Positions 34,581-45,942 of a DNA stretch of 64,000 nt are shown one piece after another (positions within the stretch are counted from its first letter, which is position 1; each line of letters starts with the position of its first letter). Source of the DNA: Cephalopachus bancanus (taxonomy: Eukaryota; Chordata; Mammalia; Primates; Tarsiidae); NCBI GenBank assembly GCA_027257055.1, contig JAPVLO010000233.1:1922001-1986000 (forward strand), given 5' to 3'. The notes below the pieces were generated by a model, which ran no database searches, was not told the DNA's origin, and worked only from the letters and a program-made list of their open reading frames with translations. Position numbers and translations under genes: made by a program.

Positions 34581-35149
34581 TGAATGAACGCTCTGAAGAA
34601 AGGGTTGTTCCCAATGGCAACCAAAGTGGTTGACCTCCCACGCCACCCTCCACCCATCCACCCATCTCCTATCTCCTTTGCTATCCCTTGTTGCTTTCCT
34701 CTGCCCCAACTCCCTCAGTCCCCTTTTATTCCTCCTCTCTTTTCTTCCCCCTTCCCAAACTCATCCCTGCCCAGGATGGTGATGCTCACAGATGAGGAGT
34801 TCATCACCCACAGAGACCAAGGGTTGGGATGACCTGGTTGCCATTTTAGCTAACCAGAGGAAGACCTCGGGTCCCCAGGAGCTAGAAGTCTGTGTGCCCT
34901 TTGCCTTGGGCTCTGAAGAAGAGCCTCCGGTCTCAGTTTGCTCAGCATCCCACATGTGGGCACTCCTGGGAGCACAGTCCCATGTGGTCAGCCTCCCTCC
35001 CACGTGCTCCATCACTGAGAGCCACAGGACACTGTACGGGCACTCAAGCTCGAAATGCAACCATAGCTCAGACTCCTCTCTGCCTTCCGTGCCCCAGCCA
35101 AGCAGCCAGGGAGTGCTGGAGCCTCTGTCTGAAGGAATGCCACCTGTCC
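34581..35149. other. Unique sequence, open in several frames
   Basis: Open frames on both strands (for example 233 codons on the minus strand, 34761-35462) overlap each other and an L2. They are not called as genes. Confidence 0.3.
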
Positions 35150-35440
35150 CCCTTTCTCTCCATCCACTTTCCCTGTTCATATTTACTCTCCTGCCCGACC
35201 TCACTGCCACCCTCCAAACTGGCCTCCTGGGCTCCAAGCTCATCCCACAGGAACTTTGGATCCAGTCTGATTGTTCACACCTCTGCTTAAACCCATAGCT
35301 CCCCCGCCTCTGATACAAGATGCTCCTGCCTTGGCCTGCCCTGCAAGGCCCTCCAGGTGGGGGCCCCTTGACCTTGCCACCTTCCTCCCCTGCCACCTGC
35401 CCCTCACACACTATATTCTGGCCATATTGGACCCGGGCAC
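35150..35440 (+). mobile_element. L2 fragment (sense)
   Basis: Contains TCCAAACTGGCCTCCTGGGC, CACCTCTGCTTAAACCC and GGCCTGCCCTGCAAGGCCCT, in L2 order. Confidence 0.7.
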
Positions 35441-35454
35441 TTCTCAAACTAAGT

Positions 35455-36015
35455 GGTGGCAATCCTCCTAAGCAAGTTTACCCTGTCTTCATTGTTGCTG
35501 GGAATGTAAGTTAGTGCAATCTCCTTGGAAATCGGCATGGAGATTTCTCAAAGAACTAAAAATAGATCTACCACTGGATCTGGCAATCCCACTACCAGGT
35601 ATTTCCCCAAAGGATCAGAGGCCATTATATTAAAAAGACACCGGCACCCACCTGTTCATTGCAGCATGATTCACCATTGCAAAGATGTGGAACCAATTGC
35701 AAAGATCAGTGGGTCATGAAAATGTGGTCTGTGTACATCACAGAACACTACTCAGCCATCAAAAGAATGAAAGCAACTTGCATGAAATTGGAGAACATCG
35801 TCCTAAGTGAACAGTGCAGGCACAGAAAAACCAAACACTGCATGTTCTCACTTATAATGGGAGCTAAGCTAAAGATCTGCAAAGACATCGAGATGGTTTC
35901 AGGGACAACAGAGAGTTGAAAGGGGAAGGGAAAGGGGTGGAGGGACAAAAAATCACCTATAGGGGACTTTGTGCTCAGGTGGGGGTGGTGGGTGCACTTA
36001 AAACCCAGAGAGTGA
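35455..36015 (+). mobile_element. L1 3' end (sense)
   Basis: ORF2 end and 3' UTR wording are present (ACACTACTCAGCCATCAAAA, GTTCTCACTTATAATGGGAG, GTGGGTGCACTTAAAACCC). The sequence stops before a normal poly-A tail. Confidence 0.9.
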
Positions 36016-36146
36016 GAAGGTTAGGTATTCAGATGTTCATCAGGCAGGTACCCTTGTTGATGAGGTGTGACCCCCCCACTCCGGCAGTTTCCCACTACTG
36101 CCAATCCCTTTCTTATAGTATTACGATAATTGTTTAATGACATGTG
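36016..36146 (-). mobile_element. L1 3'-region fragment (antisense)
   Basis: The complement reads like the L1 3' UTR at 31600-31720 (AACAAGGGTACCTGCCTGA). It abuts the sense L1 head to head. Confidence 0.8.
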
Positions 36147-36247
36147 AGAACATGTAAACTTCTTTGAAACAGTTTACCTCTGAGGACGTAGTTAGAAGGA
36201 AATAAACAAGAGACAGCTGAACCACAGCATATAAGAAATGAACAGGA

Positions 36248-36552
36248 GCCAGGCTCAGTGGCTCAGCCTGTAATTCCCCGCTTTGGGAGGCCGAGGTGAG
36301 TGGATTGCCTGAGCCCGCGGGTTCGAGACCCACCTGGGCAACTTGGCGAGACCTCATCTCTATAATAAATCAAAAATTAGCCGGGTGTGGTAGCGCGCGC
36401 CTGTAGTCCCGGCTACTTGGAAAGTTGAGGTGGAAGGATCGCCGGAGCTCAGCAGGTCGAGGCTGCGGTGGCCGGGAGCGTGCCACTGCACTCCAGTCTG
36501 GGCAACGGAGTGAGGCTCCAACTCAAAAATAAAAATAAAAATAAATTTAAAA
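36248..36552 (+). mobile_element. Lineage-specific Alu
   Basis: Young-family Alu with GGCTCAGCCTGTAATTCC and GGGTTCGAGACC. Target duplications AAGAAATGAACAGGA (36233-36247) and AAGAAACGAACAGGA (36553-36567). Confidence 0.97.
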
Positions 36553-36567
36553 AAGAAACGAACAGGA

Positions 36568-37103
36568 ATGTTTCTCCCGTCTTCCTTAATATAAGATCTA
36601 TTGTACAGAAAGAAGAGTGTATTCTTGTGTGTTCAATTTAAAGAACAATCGTAAAGCAAACACACATGCAACCATCACCAAGGTCAAGACACAGAGCGTG
36701 GCCGGGTCCAGACGCTCCTCCTGGTCACAGCTTCATGAGGACAGGCGTTTGAGATGGGGAGAAATTGGAAGAGAGGGCATAGGAGCAGGGGAGTGAGGGG
36801 TGACGTGGTGAGAGGCCCGCCCAGGAGTTGGGGAAATGGCCAAGAGAATTCTCGAGCACAGAAGGCATAATATTCACGTTTCGGCTGTCTGAAGCATGGC
36901 GCTTTGGCACAACCATCTGATTCAGGCCCTCTTGCCTTTTGCCTTCAATTTCCAGGAGAAATTTCTAATGTATCTGATCATGGGACTGGGAAAGGAAGAC
37001 GCTGCAGGATATCAAGGGTGATTGTCCTATGCTTGGGTTGACCCTGGACAGAGATAAAGGAATGTCTGCAGAAGCAAAGAGAAAATGGGAATTCAAAAGA
37101 AAT
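36568..37103. other. Unique sequence
   Basis: Nothing recognised. Confidence 0.35.
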
Positions 37104-37397
37104 GACCAGGTACGGTGGCTCACACCTGCAATCCCAGCACTTTGGGAGGCTGAGGCAGGAGGATTGCTTGAGCCCAGCCTAGGCAACATAGTGAGACCCG
37201 GTCTCTACCAAAAAAAAAAAAAATTAAAAATTAGCCAAGCGTGGCAGCATGTGCCTGTAGTCCCAGCTACTTGGGAGGCTGTGGCAGGAGGATCCCCTGA
37301 GCCCAGGAGGTAGAGGCTGCCTTGTGCCGTGATTGTGCCACTGCCTTCCAGCCTGAGTGTCAGAGTGAGACCCTGACTTGTAAAAAAGAAAAAAAAC
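37104..37397 (+). mobile_element. AluJ-like element with a left-arm deletion
   Basis: Both arms are present. The left arm lacks the segment between GAGCCCAG and CCTAGGCAAC, so the B box is missing. Confidence 0.88.
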
Positions 37398-37579
37398 AGG
37401 AGTCCAGGTGTGCTCTGGCATGCCAACCAAAGGCAGGGCCACCCTTGAGGCCTTTCTCTGGACTCACATCCTAATCTCAACTTCCAAAACCACTCCTGTT
37501 CCAAGGTGGGGGGAAAGATGAACCCAAGAAGGAAAAGAGCATTGGTGAAACTGCACATCATTAATTTCTTCATCACTCA

Positions 37580-37695
37580 CTCACTCATTCACTCATTCAC
37601 TCAGGTATGTTGCATGCCAGGGACCGTGCTGGTGCTGGGGTGACCACAAGCACCGAAAGTAGTTCTGTCTTTGCCCTGGGGGTGGGGGGCCTTAG
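37580..37695 (-). mobile_element. L2 3' end (antisense)
   Basis: A (TCACTCAT)-type run is followed by CATGCCAGGGACCGTGCTGG, the reverse L2 3' end. Confidence 0.7.
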
Positions 37696-39363
37696 GACCC
37701 AGTGGTTCCCCCTGCTGTGTAGTGCAGGGTCCCCCTAAGTACCATCCCTGAGCCTTGGTGCAGAGGAGATGGTGTCTGCCCTGCAGAGGAAGCCCACCCA
37801 GGCCCACTTGGATCCTTTGACTAGATAGAACCTTTGGTTCCTCTGGGATGTGGCTTTGTGCTCATTCTACAAGCTGCCTGACATTGTCACTGCTTGTACA
37901 TCTCTGACAGTGTTACAGGGTATGTGAGAGAGAGAAAGAGAATCTGTGTACATGTGGCATGTCTGAGCCAAGTCCCCCCTTCCGAGGTTCTCTTTGCAGG
38001 CTGTGTGTTTCTGTGGTGTCTACGCATGCGGGATGCAAGGATGCTGACTGCCGGGGAACCCAAGTGCCAAGAGTGTTGGGAGCTGACAGAGCCGTCTGGA
38101 TCCATTTGGGGGACTAAATGTGGGTGCCGTATCTCAAGCCCCCCCACGAAAAGGTAAGCAACTTCCCCAAAGAAATACCAAAGAGCACCCCCAGCCCAGT
38201 TCTGGTAATCACGGCTCTCTCCGCGTATTCTGGGATGCAGGTTGCCATGGAGATGGGAGACAGCTGAACTGGGAGGAAGCTGGGGAAAATATTGAAACAC
38301 AGAAAAGCTCACGAGCCGCATGAACTTCCACGAAAGCTTCCTCCTCTGAGTCGAGTCAGAGGCACACGGTTCACCACTGGAGGCAGTCATCTAAAGTTTC
38401 GTGCAATTCTGAACATCTGATTTGTTTCTGCTTTCCCCACGATAGTCCGGGACTTCGGGGAGAACACGGCTGCCTATGGGGTCTTGGGGAGGGAAGCCCA
38501 GTGCTGGCTTCTGTGATGGGAGAATGAATAGAAGCTTCGTTACCCGTGTCTTGGCAGTAAGGGGCGAGGAACATCTGCTCTAGGGATGTGGATGCTTTTC
38601 GAAGGTCATAAAGCAGGAACTGGATGAAGCCCAACGGGCAGGGACCTTGACGGCTCCCAAGGAGGGTGTCTGAGGTCAAAAGCACGGCATGTGCCACCCC
38701 CAAGGACGCTGGACCTGGCAGCTGCCATTGAAGTCACTGACAGCTTTGCTCCCTAAGCTCCTTAGCAAAGCCAGTGTCTGCGGGAAAATTCATCTACGGG
38801 CTGGAGGTCAGGGAGGCCCTGGCGCAATGACTCTCTGCAACGTGCTCACTTTCCAGGACAGTGCGTCTCCTACCCCCGGGATACAAGAACAAGCGGAGCA
38901 GCTTCCCAGAAAGGCAGGGGGAGCCTGGACGCGCTGGCCCAGTTTCCAGCAGAGAGTCTGCTGGGAGATGATGATCACAGCCCGGAAAGGAGCCAGGCTC
39001 TTCATTCCAGCTGCTCGGCTGGGCTGACGTCAAAGATGGCGGGAGGTAAGACAACAGACTCAACCAACATTTGGAGGGAAGCGGGAAAACAGAAAAGGGC
39101 ACATGTGTCTAATCCTTTGCACTTTCGATTTTTTCTTGGTGCAATGCTAAAAGTCTTCTGCCTCACCAAATCCAACTTTTTCCTCAGGTTAACACCCGGG
39201 CTATGTGAGGGTCTCTGGCTGGGTGCTGTGGAAGACATGTGGGTGCGTGAGATTCATGGGGGCACCCACAAGAAGCCCAGAGTCCAAAGGTTCAGATCAG
39301 ATGGAGGAATAATTATCACAATACCGAGTAGAAAGTCATCAGTACAGTTAAAAAGCTATGGTA
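37696..39363. other. Unique sequence
   Basis: No repeat or gene is recognised in about 1.7 kb. A 167-codon minus-strand frame (37887-38390) resembles nothing known to me. Confidence 0.4.
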
Positions 39364-39695
39364 GACCAGGCCTGGTTGCTCACGTCTGTAATCCTGGAGC
39401 ATTGGGAGGCTGAGGCTAGAGGATTGCTTGAGGCCAGGAGTTCGAGACTAACCTGGGCAAGATAGTGAGACTCCCATCTCTACAAAAATAATAATAATAA
39501 TAAATCTTTTAAAAATTAGCCAGGCACAGTGGCACATGCCTGTAGTCCCAGCTACTTGAGAAGTTGAGACAGGAGGCTGACAAGGGAGAATCACTTGACT
39601 CCGGGTGTTCATGGCTGCAGTGAGCTATGATCACACCACTGCACTACAGCCTGGTCTCAAAGTGAGACCTTGTCTCCAAAAAAATAAATACTGTG
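39364..39695 (+). mobile_element. AluJ-like element
   Basis: Two arms are separated by an (AAT)n linker near 39484-39505. There is an insertion of about 15 bp in the right arm (ACAGGAGGCTGACAAGGGAG). Confidence 0.88.
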
Positions 39696-39699
39696 GTAG

Positions 39700-39890
39700 G
39701 TAGGATTGCCTGATAAAATACAAGACACGCAGTTAAATTTAAATTATGGATTGTTCAATGTATGTTTTAGTGTAAGTATGGCACAAACACTGTTTATATT
39801 CACAATAGTATACGTTGTTTAGCATTGTTTATCTGAAATTCAAATTTAGCTGTGCGTTCTGGGTTTTTTGCGAGCTAAGCCTTGCCTGCC
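39700..39890. mobile_element. Palindromic MER-type MITE remnant
   Basis: The left end (ATAAAATACAAGACACGCAG) is an imperfect inverted repeat of the right end (TTTATCTGAAATTCAAATTT ... GTTCTGGG). It matches the shape of a non-autonomous DNA transposon, but I cannot assign a name. Confidence 0.6.
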
Positions 39891-40429
39891 CTATTTATAG
39901 AAGGCTTCATGGTGTTAATAGTATTTCATCAAAATTTTTAAGACAGGCAAAACATCAGCAGACGGAGAGGCATGGCTGCCACACACTCAGGGTGCCCCTC
40001 TGACCCACTGCAGAGACTTCCATCTGTACAATCAAAAAAAAATCTGCACGGAGCTGGGAGGGCTGGTCGTGCAGAGGTCAGGACAGGCTGGGTTGTCGAG
40101 GGCACAAACAACCTTGAGTCAGCGGCTTGTTGTCCTCACCCCGGGCTGATGAGGGTAGGGGACAGGACAGGGAGGCCACCATCTAGGACACCGCTAGTTG
40201 CCATGGCAGAGGGAAGTCACATTGCAAAGCAAGGCTTGGGCTTTGCCAACACACTGCTCAGAAGCAGCGTGGTCACTTCCACTCAAAAAAAAACATCCAA
40301 GAGCAACATGACAAGAAAATGCAATCCGACCACATGCCTGGGGAGAAAAACACACACATCTGTGTGGACGGCTCCAGAGACCGCCCCAGCCAGCTCTGAG
40401 TCAGCTGTACCAACAACTTGGCTTCAAAG
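39891..40429. other. Unique sequence
   Basis: Nothing recognised. Confidence 0.35.
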
Positions 40430-40605
40430 TGCCAGGGATGCCCCCTCCCAGTGCTAGGGGTTCCTCAATGCTGGGGGGTCCCGATGCCAGGGGCCCCCAC
40501 TGACAGGGAACCCCCAGTGCCAGGCTGTCCAGTACCAGAGTTCCCCAAATGCAGAAGCTCCCAAGGGCCAGGATCTCCCCAGTGTCAGCCACCACTGTCA
40601 GTGTG
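40430..40605 (+). repeat. Degenerate minisatellite
   Basis: Diverged units of about 20-22 bp built around CCCCCAGTGCCAGG, for example near 40494, 40512 and 40575. Confidence 0.7.
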
Positions 40606-41055
40606 GTGCTCCAGAGTTTTGGGGAAGCAGGCCAGGGTACAGGGCTGTTACATCCCAGCAGCTGGGGAGGTGGCTTACCTCCTTGGCAGCCATGATCTCT
40701 GCCTCCCCCGGATGCCCACCTAGAGTAGCCTGGGTCTGGGAGGGCCAGGGTGCCCGTGATGGGCACACCCAGCTCTGGGGAACAGGCGCTCCTCCCAGCT
40801 GGCCAGGGCAACCTGGCAAATTTGTCTTCGTGTCTGAACCCTCAGCCCCAGCGCTCACACCAGCTCTGTGTCCAACTCGGCAAGGGCCAAGGTGGGGACG
40901 GTCCCCTCCAGCCAGAGCGCCAGGGAGCGAGCCCAAGGCTGACCCAGTGGGTCTCTGGCACCCAAAAGCAGCCTTTTTAAAAATCAACATGGAAAGGAAA
41001 TGAGAAACAGCCGCTGGGGCCGCCCAGGGCCACCCAGGCCCTAGAGGGTTTACGA
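40606..41055. other. GC-rich unique sequence
   Basis: No repeat or gene is recognised. Confidence 0.35.
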
Positions 41056-41059
41056 GGAA

Positions 41060-41670
41060 GCCCTTTCTGGAAGGGGCATGACTAACGTGGTGCGGGCTGA
41101 GAACTCTGGCGGTGCGCCAGCGGCGCTGTCACCACCTCGCTGTGCCGCAGTCAGGTGTGGGCTGGAGACAAAGGGGCCTCTGTGCACCGCGGGAACTGGA
41201 CGCTGGGAGCGGGACGAGGGTGTCGGGGAGCCCAGTGAGGCAGTGGGGCCGGGGGCACAGGGGCCGGCGGATGAAAGGGGGCCGGGGGGGGAACTGGGGA
41301 GGTGGTCGTGCTGCCAAGGATCACTCACACCTGAAAGGGGAGAAATAGAACCGTCTGCGCTGGGGGAGGCGGCCCCCCGGGGAGCAAAAGGCCGAGGCAG
41401 GCGCCCGGGGGGTGGGGTGAGCGTGGGCATAGGGGTGTGGTGGGGGCTGGGGACGTGAGTGGGGGTGGGCAAGGGGATGGAGGTGGCGTGGGGTGGGCGC
41501 CAGGGTGGGGCTAGGCGTGGGGGGGCATGGAGGCCGGGGCAGGGGTGGGTTGGGGGCTGTGGGTTGGCCCCGGGCGCAGGCGTGGATGTGGCCATGGGGA
41601 ACATGGGGGTGGGCGCGGCCGTGGGGGCGGGCGTGGGCCTTGGGGATGGGGGTAGCAGCCCCTCGTGAGA
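41060..41670. promoter_or_regulatory. CpG-island-like block, strongly G-rich on the plus strand
   Basis: By manual count there are about 40 CpG in about 600 bp, at roughly 70 percent GC. From about 41405 the sequence is dominated by GGGTGGG, GCGTGGGC and GGGGCGGG words, which match SP1/KLF and EGR-type motifs and can form G-quadruplexes. No attached gene was found. Both strands are stop-free for about 180 codons, but this follows from composition. Confidence 0.55.
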
Positions 41671-41769
41671 TGCTCACTCTGCCCTACACCCTACACCGGG
41701 CATTCCGGGGACATCTGATTCCTGAATGTCACCCTCAAGGCGGCCCTTCCACATAGGGATGTATTTTCC

Positions 41770-41880
41770 CCGGGGAAATGAAACTGAGGTTCAGAGAGGG
41801 GAGCGACCAGCCCAAGGTCACACAGCTGCAGCCCCAGGCTCAAATCCAAGTCCCTCCCATGGTAAACAAAGCCCATCTTC
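41770..41880 (-). mobile_element. MIR fragment (antisense)
   Basis: Reverse MIR core: AAACTGAGGTTCAGAGAGGG, then CCCAAGGTCACACAGCTGC. Confidence 0.8.
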
Positions 41881-42101
41881 ATAACCATAAACTGCAGCCA
41901 ACAGCACTGAGATGAACTGCCACTTCCCCTTCCCCGGAGCAAAGCCACCAAAGCCACTTCCTGGGTGAGCTGAGCCTCCCCACTTCCCCCAAGACATTGA
42001 AAGGAGCGCCAGAAAACTCAGTCATCACCATAAATGATACTTTCATGCAAATCAAAATGAATGCCGAGCATCCCTGAAGAACAAGACATCAAATCTGTAC
42101 A

Positions 42102-42245
42102 GAGGGCTGGAGTGATGGCTCTACACCTGTAATCCCAGTGCTTTGGGAGGCCGAAGTGGGAGGATGGCTTGCAGCCAGGAGTTTGAGACCAACCTGGGCA
42201 AAATATTGAGACACTCTCTCCCAAAAAAAATAGAATAAAATTTTA
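42102..42245 (+). mobile_element. Alu left-monomer (FLAM-like)
   Basis: A single left arm carries CTACACCTGTAATCCCAGTG and GAGTTTGAGACCAACCTGGG and ends in an A-rich tract. No right arm. Confidence 0.8.
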
Positions 42246-42444
42246 AAATCGTAACTAAAGACAGGACCAGCCCTGTACTTGTAGGCTGGGGGTATCCCCC
42301 CTCTCCTCATCCCAGATATGCCCTGCTCCAAAGGGCAGCTTCCTCCTAAGAGGTCACTGTGTGCACACCCTATGCACAGCCTGCTTTCCGACAGACAGGA
42401 GTCCTCTGACCCAGGTATCTCCCCCACCCCAGCGTGGCCAGGCC

Positions 42445-42845
42445 TGGACAAAACTGCAAAGGTCTGTATTCGTCCATGTCTGTTGCTTTAAAGGGAAGCC
42501 CGAGGCTGGGTCATTTCTAAAGGAGAGAGGTTTATCTGGCCCATGGCTCTGCATGGTGGTGACATCTGCTTGGCTTATGGTGAGTCCTCAGAAAACTTTT
42601 ACTTGCATCAGAAGGCAAGGAGGGACATGTCAGAGCAGATGCGAGAGGGACAGGAGGTGCCAGGCTCCTTTAAACAACCAGCTCTGAGGGGACCGACAGA
42701 CCCGAAACTTGAGTCACCTGTCATGGGGAAAGGCAGCCAGCCATTCATCAGGGACCGGCCCCCACGACAAACACCTCCTCCAGCATTGGGCATCACATTT
42801 CGATGTGCGCTCTGGAAGGACAACCATCCATCCTATAACAAGGTG
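42445..42845 (-). mobile_element. MST/THE1-type MaLR LTR (reverse)
   Basis: Complement of the MaLR LTR: CCCGAGGCTGGGTCATTTCT, GAGAGAGGTTTATCTGGCCC, AAACAACCAGCTCTGAGGGG, GGCATCACATTTCGATG. Confidence 0.85.
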
Positions 42846-44003
42846 TTTAGTCTCCCAGTCTCTCCTCTCAACGTTGACCTCCACCCTGGCCCCGGTTCTA
42901 CTCGTAGCTGACTCTTCGCCAACAAACTCAAGCAATGAAGGTCTCAGGCAGTGACTCCCCTGCTCTCGACCCTGGCTGTTGGCAAGACTAAAGCATGCAG
43001 CAGCCTGGGACCCCCCAGTCAATTAAACAGGCTCTTCGAGGGTGGGCCCAGGGACCTCGAAAGCCAAGGATTGATTCCCAAGTGCAGCCAGGGTTCAAAG
43101 CCAAGAAGGGAAGGGCTCGCCCATCTCAGGGTGGAGGCTAGGAGGTGTATTTTCATAGGGGACTCTGAAAAAATGAAAAAAAAAAGCCTTTGAGATCCAA
43201 TTCTGAACTCAAATAATGAGATTCGGGCTTCAGTGGGTTGGTTGACCCTTCCTGACACCTCTCAATCATGAATACAGGCAGGTTCTTACTCAAAATAACA
43301 ACTGTAGCTTACTTCTCAATGATTTATCAGCAGTAGGAGACCATGACATTGAGAGAAATAGACCCGCCATCGCTCCCAAACCTTATTTCATTCAATGGCC
43401 TTAGAGCCTCAAAATGCCTGCCAGGGAACAAAGTTACTGAGTGCCGAGTAGAGGAGTGAAAGATGACTAGTTGCCTGTCTTTGTGCAGTCATTTGTGTGA
43501 CCTTGGACTGCACCTCACTCATAAGATGAGGGGGTGTGCTGGCCCATGCTCCCCACTCCCTATCCACACAGTACCACTCTCTGCCCCAGGATGCTCCCCG
43601 GTCTGGACCACATTAGGGGCTCTCTTCCCTTCTGGTCTCTGCCTGGGTGTGGCCCATGGGAGCCCCAGCAGATCAGAGGAGGAAAGAGTGAGGTCACACT
43701 CCTTGTTCCCAAGTTCAGACCCCTGAGGGTGGCCTCAGACGCTCTGTGTCCCGCATGCAAAGATCATCGCTCTTTGCAAGATGGTCTCCTCTGTGTGACT
43801 CTGTCCTCCCTCCGTGTCCAGGACCCAGGGGTGATGAGAGCTCAGCTGTTACTAACCCAGAGCGTGCACTACCCAGTATGGTTTCTCCTAACTTCTGTCC
43901 ACATGTTTGTAAATAAGCTCTCAACAAATTGCTGTAATAGGAGTATGCCATTTGTTTCCTGCATGATTGATGCATGGGGACCATGATTGATGGTGGAGGG
44001 GGG
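42846..44003. other. Unique sequence
   Basis: No repeat or gene is recognised. Confidence 0.4.
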
Positions 44004-44190
44004 TGATATTGTTTGGACAGTTGTTGCCTCCAAAGCTCGTGTTGAAATGGGATCCCCAGTGTCAGAGGGGGGGCCTAGTGGGAGGTGATTGGGTCATCGG
44101 GGCAGATTCGTCATGAACGGCTTGGTGCCATCCTCATGGTAATGACTGAGCTCTCGCTCTATGAGTTCACCCAAGAACTGATTGTTCAAA

Positions 44191-44373
44191 GGGACTGGTA
44201 GTAGCGGGACACTGGGGGTAGGGGACACATAACATGAATAAGCATACCTGATCTCTAACCGGGTGAAATGGAGACCAAAGGGAGCCCCCAAACTTTACCT
44301 GTACGATGACCACTTGTATACCTAATCCTCAATTGTACCTGGCATCTTTAAAATAAAAAATAATTAAAATATT
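44191..44373 (+). mobile_element. L1 3'-UTR fragment inside MST LTR
   Basis: Ends ACCTAATCCTCAATTGTACC ... TCTTTAAAATAAAAAA. Diverged target duplications AAGAACTGATTGTTCAAA (44173-44190) and a similar copy at about 44374-44391. Confidence 0.85.
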
Positions 44374-44403
44374 AGAGAACTAATTGTTTAAACGAGTCCA
44401 ATG

Positions 44404-44565
44404 AGCCAGGTGTGATGGTGCATTCCTGCAGTCCCAGCTAGCTGGAAGACTGAGATGGAAGAATTGCATGAGCCCAGGAGGTTGAGGCTATGGTGAACTG
44501 TGATCGTGCCACTGCACTCCAGCCTGGGTGACAGAGCGAGACCCTGACTCAAAAGAATAACAATA
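44404..44565 (+). mobile_element. Alu right-arm (FRAM-like) insertion
   Basis: Starts AGCCAGGTGTGATGGTGC, with GCCACTGCACTCCAGCCTGG and a CTCAAAAGAA tail. It is inserted in the MST LTR next to the L1. Confidence 0.8.
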
Positions 44566-44803
44566 TAAATGAATAGACAAAAGAGTCTGGCACCACTGCC
44601 TCGTCCTCTTGCTTCCGTTCTCACCATGTGACACGCCTGCTCCCTCTCTGCCTTCAGCCACGATTCTAAGCCTTCTGAAGCCTCGCCAGAAACCAAGCCG
44701 ATGCTGGTGTCAGGCAGAACTGTGAGCAAAATAAACCTCTTGTCTGTATACATTACCCAGTCTCCGATAATCCCGTTATAGCAATGCAAAACAGATGAGC
44801 ACA

Positions 44804-45942
44804 GGAAGAGAGGACTAAACAAAGTTTTCTGGTGTACCTTTCAGCTATCAAAACTTCTAATCAATTTCTGGTCCCTTTCAGTGAAGTTACTTACTAGAAA
44901 ACAAGTCATCTCAGTGCGAGAGTGAGTCCCAGGCGTATCTGAGCTTTTGATGAGGAGAGGCGGAGAAGGAATGGCACTGAGCTTGCTAGTCCCAGCCCCA
45001 CGGGCTGCTGCTGTGACTCAAGAGAGTCGCCAGAGCCCAATAACCCAGAACTTGGAAAGCGGCCTATGGGACACGGCTGTGCAGATGTCTCCCGGGGCCA
45101 TCGGGCTGTGGACCAAAATTCTCTGAGTGTGTGGTGAGGATGGAGTGTGCCATTCAGTTCCCCTCGGGAGAACCCACTCTAGGGATGTGGATAAGTGACA
45201 GGAGGCGGTCACACTTCCCCTGGGCTGCTCCTAGCCCAAGAGGGGGTCCCAGGGTGAGGCCATCGCTGTCTAGCACATGGCACCCCAGTGAATGCTCTTT
45301 GCTTGGGTCCCCCAGCTGGTCTGGCTAAGACTCTCCCAACGTGCTGAAGTCTGAAGCTTCACCTGCCCCATCCTTCCTTCCCTCTCTCCCTCCCCAGGTA
45401 TCAGAGCCACCCTGTAGTCTGCAGGCTGTCCCTCCCTCGTCCCGCTCCCCCTCTTAATCCTTCACAGGCTTTCCCTCCAGTAAATCTCTCATTCCTCTCG
45501 TCTCCCTTGGTGATGGCTTCTCAGAGACTTCCCCTTGCCCAGGGGTACCAGGAGCAGGGTGGGAAGAGAGATAATAAGGTGACACTGGAGACGAATGCCC
45601 TGCAGCCCAGCTGGTGAGTCAGATCCCTTCTGGAATGAAAGGTGGGGCCTGGCTCAAAGCGATAGAGCAAGTGCTGAGGATTTCATAGGCTGCAACCTGT
45701 GAACATGTCCTGGACAAAGGGGACAGCCTTGCCCATGCTGGGCATTGACACCCCACAGGGGGTTGATGAGCTGCTGAGGACAGTGGACAGCCAAAGGCCA
45801 AGGGTGAAAGCTGGGGGGCTCTTTGGTGGCTTACAAAAAGACCCTTGTCTCCTGCATGGGAAGAAGGAATGCCTCCGTTGAAGAGCCGACTCAGGACTTG
45901 ACGCCACGGTCAGACGCCAGAGACAGTTAAATGCTCAGCCAG
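44804..45942. other. Mostly unique sequence, possible old repeat at 45120-45260
   Basis: The piece around 45140-45185 resembles 47545-47585 (TTCAGYTCCCCTC, GGGAGAAYCC), so both may be remnants of one old element. Otherwise nothing is recognised. Confidence 0.35.

Larger units (their letters stand above)
44004..44803 (+). mobile_element. MST-type MaLR LTR with nested L1 and Alu arm
   Basis: Starts TGATATTGTTTGGAC, with GTTGAAATGGGATCCCCAG and GGAGGTGATTGGGTCATCG. After the insertions it resumes at about 44583 with GAGTCTGGCACCACTGCC and ends at AATAAACCTCTTGTCTGTAT and a degenerate 3' terminus. Confidence 0.9.

Noticed and set aside
34761..35462. 233-codon minus-strand frame as a gene
   Set aside because: It overlaps an L2 fragment and an open plus-strand frame; no recognisable domain.
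35455..36146. Twin-primed L1
   Set aside because: In twin priming the inverted part is the 5' segment preceding the sense 3' end; here two 3'-region pieces face each other.
41050..41604. 184-codon Pro-rich minus-strand frame
   Set aside because: It lies in a G-rich/C-rich block that is stop-free on both strands; low complexity.
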